Assembly (NCBI RefSeq): GCF_940670685.1
Contig: NZ_OW711693.1
Coordinates: forward strand, 1,364,001-1,428,000
Length of the DNA: 64,000 nt
From: Anaeropeptidivorans aminofermentans
GTDB lineage: Bacteria > Bacillota > Clostridia > Lachnospirales > UBA5962
Reading direction: 5' to 3'
Shown: positions 62,701-64,000 of the stretch, piece by piece
How the letters are laid out: every line of letters begins with the position of its first letter
How positions within the stretch are numbered: the stretch's first letter is position 1
The notes under the pieces: model-generated
What the model saw: the letters and a program-made list of their open reading frames with translations, nothing else
Database searches by the model: none
Told to the model about the DNA's origin: nothing
Made by a program: the position numbers and the translations under genes

Positions 62701-64000
62701 ATGGGCGAATTCCCTGAGGACGACCGCTACAAGGTCTATGTAAACGGCGAATTTTACGCGGACGGCGGAGAGCTGAATGCTCAAGGCTCATTGAATCTTA
62801 TCGACCCGCCTGAGGAAGCCACCTATTATAAATCGTCGGCAGACGACGCATATATCATTTACACCCCGTCATCCGGCAGTGCAGACGCCGTTGTGACGTT
62901 GCACGGCATGAATAATACAGGTTATCTGCAAGGCGGCATTGTTCTGCCAAATGCACCGGTTACCATTCGTGTGGAGGGAAATAATGAAATAATCTGGATA
63001 AGCGTTTCGGAAGCTGTTCACATTACCGGAAGCGGACACATTACCGGAAGAATTGAAAACGCTTCCTCCTCCGCCGAGCTGACCATCGACAGCGGCGTGA
63101 TTGCGAACGTCATGTATTCGACAACGACAGGCGGCGTTATCACGAATACAGTGTACGGCAATTATTTGACTAATGATGTTTATGTAACTGCAACCGATAA
63201 GCTGGTACTGATGCCCGGCACGGTTTTGACCGTGAATGCCGGATATGGGGAACTTGCTTTCAGCGAGGGAGCCAGCCTTTCTGATATGGGCATCGGAACA
63301 GGCGCGTCCATCGTGAATAATAACTACATCACTCTGCCTAAGGGTACAACAGCGGCGCAGATTGCGGTACTGCCCCTTTCCGGCAGCGGCGTTGTGCGGG
63401 TTGCGACGGCATATGATGATGGTTCGCCTTCCGCATGGGACACCTACACCAACGACGGCGTAGCCGTGAAACAAATCGGCGATGGGGGTTCTGGTCTTGA
63501 CCTGACAAGCGGCGACCACAGCGGCAAAACCGTAGCAAACGACGGCTATGCTTGGAACACCGACAGCAAAACATTAACCCTTGGTAACGCCTACATTGCC
63601 GGAAATCTGACGCTGCCTGCCGGAGCAATTGTCAACACGACTGCCGCTGCAATAATAAGCGAACGGCTTGAGGGCGAGTCCGGCGTGGCGATGAACATAA
63701 CCCTTGGCGGCACGGCGCCTTTGACCGTCGGCGGAGGCATCAGCGGGGGAGCAAATGGAGATCTTGTAACCGTTCAGGGCGGCGCGCAGGTTACGGTGGG
63801 CGGTTCCGTGTTTTTAGGAGCCTCCGGCGGAACAGACGGCACATTGACTGTCACCGGCGCGGGAACCCGACTGAGCGTTTCATCCCGTTACGGCTACGCG
63901 GTGATGTGCGATACGGTGAATGTGGGAAGCGGCGCGTCCATGACCGCCAACGGCGATTCCATCGGCGTGGAAGCACTGACCGGCGTGAACGTCACCGGCG
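59770..64000 (+). CDS. Giant repetitive secreted surface protein (partial, runs off the window)
   Basis: Open from ATG 59770 to the last base: at least 1,410 codons with no stop, translated line by line. GGAGG lies 5 nt before this ATG; an in-frame ATG at 59758 is less well placed. A basic N-terminus (SARKKAKR), hydrophobic stretch and AAQA give a signal peptide. An acidic Glu/Thr/Ser region follows (about 90-195). The rest is Gly/Ser/Thr/Asn-rich beta-strand repeats like a beta-helix adhesin. Related modules restart near residues 276, 712, 1017 and 1257 (YY-K, Y-L/I-YTP, A-VTL-, then IxLEGxN). Adhesion or surface-coat role is inferred; the C-terminal anchor is outside the window. Confidence 0.85.
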   Translation, partial: MEIQQMAERITSVSARKKAKRLLAASLAVLMINPVTGYGVAAQARESEIITAFVELPGEITAQQLEVGAAESGIRLPDTLDVTVRVAATDTADGNEEAAQSERSTTEEPAADENSSGDASVSGNESVEPENQDNSTADSLATGSEAELILDSGAEPVPGNSSADPSVETTTGSATITNLDDADTEQTEPEAFTSEERTLVGITWQINADNSTSQSFDSSENGAYYTYVPVLPEGYTLADGVSLPEINVLIGSAMMMRTLSGDSPISIGGTAVETDDWYALTDESGTVSTADANADNWNVHVTKDDTDTTVTVTLKDATIANNSYSTHAIDVSGYDLEIVLEGTSNRIGTGTTNDNGYAVYNRTDGKDITIGGAGDLTLMGYYGISINGTGNVAVEVDGSLTVQSQWQMISCGGQLDVTAKSITMNGYYINCGNGGVSLVAEDGDVNINGTGDYGIKVDSDILISVPEGAISISGEKYSLYTSAGTQISVYAKNDVSLTECVQGGDGIESQITLTSQTGDITVNSEDYQAIAGAKTYLGLSAPEGDITLTAESLGHNVIAGSSYELSILARGTLDVQGQDGITGFSTANIKAEKVNIAATGDGYGMSGEIVSVTNPEGGNCTDISISGGGGSRNALNTGDLTLKADRVIVAVASNASSAISAYGDVSIGDAGMIIGGTIASGTTTIADGVLQVQASGPDASSGLDLKTNTPVYSTYYKAGNGYALFTPAQDDTPAVLTLHNAEIENNDTPLQLVADTTIKLEGTNYLTNTNTTNGTVGIRASGTDGASHSVTFQGGNDDSLYVSAWQCTSGIEEMTISGGKVTVYGSCYGITDTGNVLLENGAQVSVTGGEDGDALSLGFLEDDEYESAARNLTISGGSSLAAYGYVMIPGNLIMSGESSSYTAEEERSVVLGDLTIGNGSTLTVQSGSEFNVRNSSSAVTNEGTLINNGILLLPYEYNAAKVAALNITGSGVVKLYSMGEFPEDDRYKVYVNGEFYADGGELNAQGSLNLIDPPEEATYYKSSADDAYIIYTPSSGSADAVVTLHGMNNTGYLQGGIVLPNAPVTIRVEGNNEIIWISVSEAVHITGSGHITGRIENASSSAELTIDSGVIANVMYSTTTGGVITNTVYGNYLTNDVYVTATDKLVLMPGTVLTVNAGYGELAFSEGASLSDMGIGTGASIVNNNYITLPKGTTAAQIAVLPLSGSGVVRVATAYDDGSPSAWDTYTNDGVAVKQIGDGGSGLDLTSGDHSGKTVANDGYAWNTDSKTLTLGNAYIAGNLTLPAGAIVNTTAAAIISERLEGESGVAMNITLGGTAPLTVGGGISGGANGDLVTVQGGAQVTVGGSVFLGASGGTDGTLTVTGAGTRLSVSSRYGYAVMCDTVNVGSGASMTANGDSIGVEALTGVNVTG

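Noticed and set aside
62869-63519. 216-codon open frame on the minus strand and several similar frames between 60 and 63.6 kb
   Set aside because: They are opposite the giant surface-protein gene, whose frame is open throughout; composition is that of antisense to Gly/Thr/Asn codons.

Overview
The window looks like chromosome of an anaerobic Bacillota bacterium of class Clostridia (Lachnospiraceae or a near relative; inference). The evidence is AT-rich intergenic DNA, strong AGGAGG ribosome sites, lipoprotein-type binding proteins, an EtfAB-linked lactate-dehydrogenase-like operon with a ferredoxin domain, two OFA-type transporters and a CymR-like Rrf2 regulator. I see no rRNA, tRNA, CRISPR array or intact insertion sequence.

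Layout. 0.3-2.5 kb: HAD phosphatase and serine acetyltransferase (cysE). 3-9.4 kb (minus): a complete oligopeptide ABC importer. 9.9-14.5 kb (plus): M20 dipeptidase, DUF1847 protein, MalY/PatB-type C-S lyase and M20 amidohydrolase. 15.2-18.2 kb: cysK, divergent from a CymR-like regulator followed by a cystathionine gamma-synthase/lyase. Together these form a sulfur-amino-acid block. The dipeptidase and cysK promoters share a 25-bp palindrome (two 9-bp arms, 7-bp spacer).

18.7-28.3 kb: AraC regulator, iron-siderophore-type ABC importer (binding protein, two permeases, ATPase), then a three-gene nitrogenase-like set (NifH-, NifD- and NifK-like). The D-like protein lacks recognisable FeMo-cofactor ligands, so it is probably not a nitrogenase. 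It is the best candidate here for an undescribed system. 29.2-34.6 kb: an ABC importer with a DUF3798-type lipoprotein. 35.9-39.3 kb: FAD oxidase plus EtfB plus ferredoxin-EtfA, resembling bifurcating lactate dehydrogenase. 39.8-43.6 kb (minus): M20 amidohydrolase with two paralogous OFA transporters. 44.4 kb: Crp/Fnr regulator.

45.3-52.2 kb is accessory DNA: a tandem-domain MerR regulator with an MFS pump, gene remnants (methyltransferase, radical SAM, TIR, possible recombinase), and a WYL-regulator/zinc-ribbon/DUF3795/DUF3788 operon. 52.2-53.8 kb is a GMC oxidoreductase. From about 54.65 kb the DNA is visibly GC-richer: a LytTR response regulator, an Ig-like surface protein and a sensor kinase lacking its ATPase domain (minus), divergent from a receiver-like small protein and a giant repetitive surface protein that runs off the end (plus).

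Two families of degenerate MITE-like repeats (A, about 135-140 bp; B, about 105 bp) lie in most intergenic gaps from 0 to 40 kb. At the left edge an A element sits inside a B element, and an uninterrupted B copy at 39.4 kb serves as the empty site.
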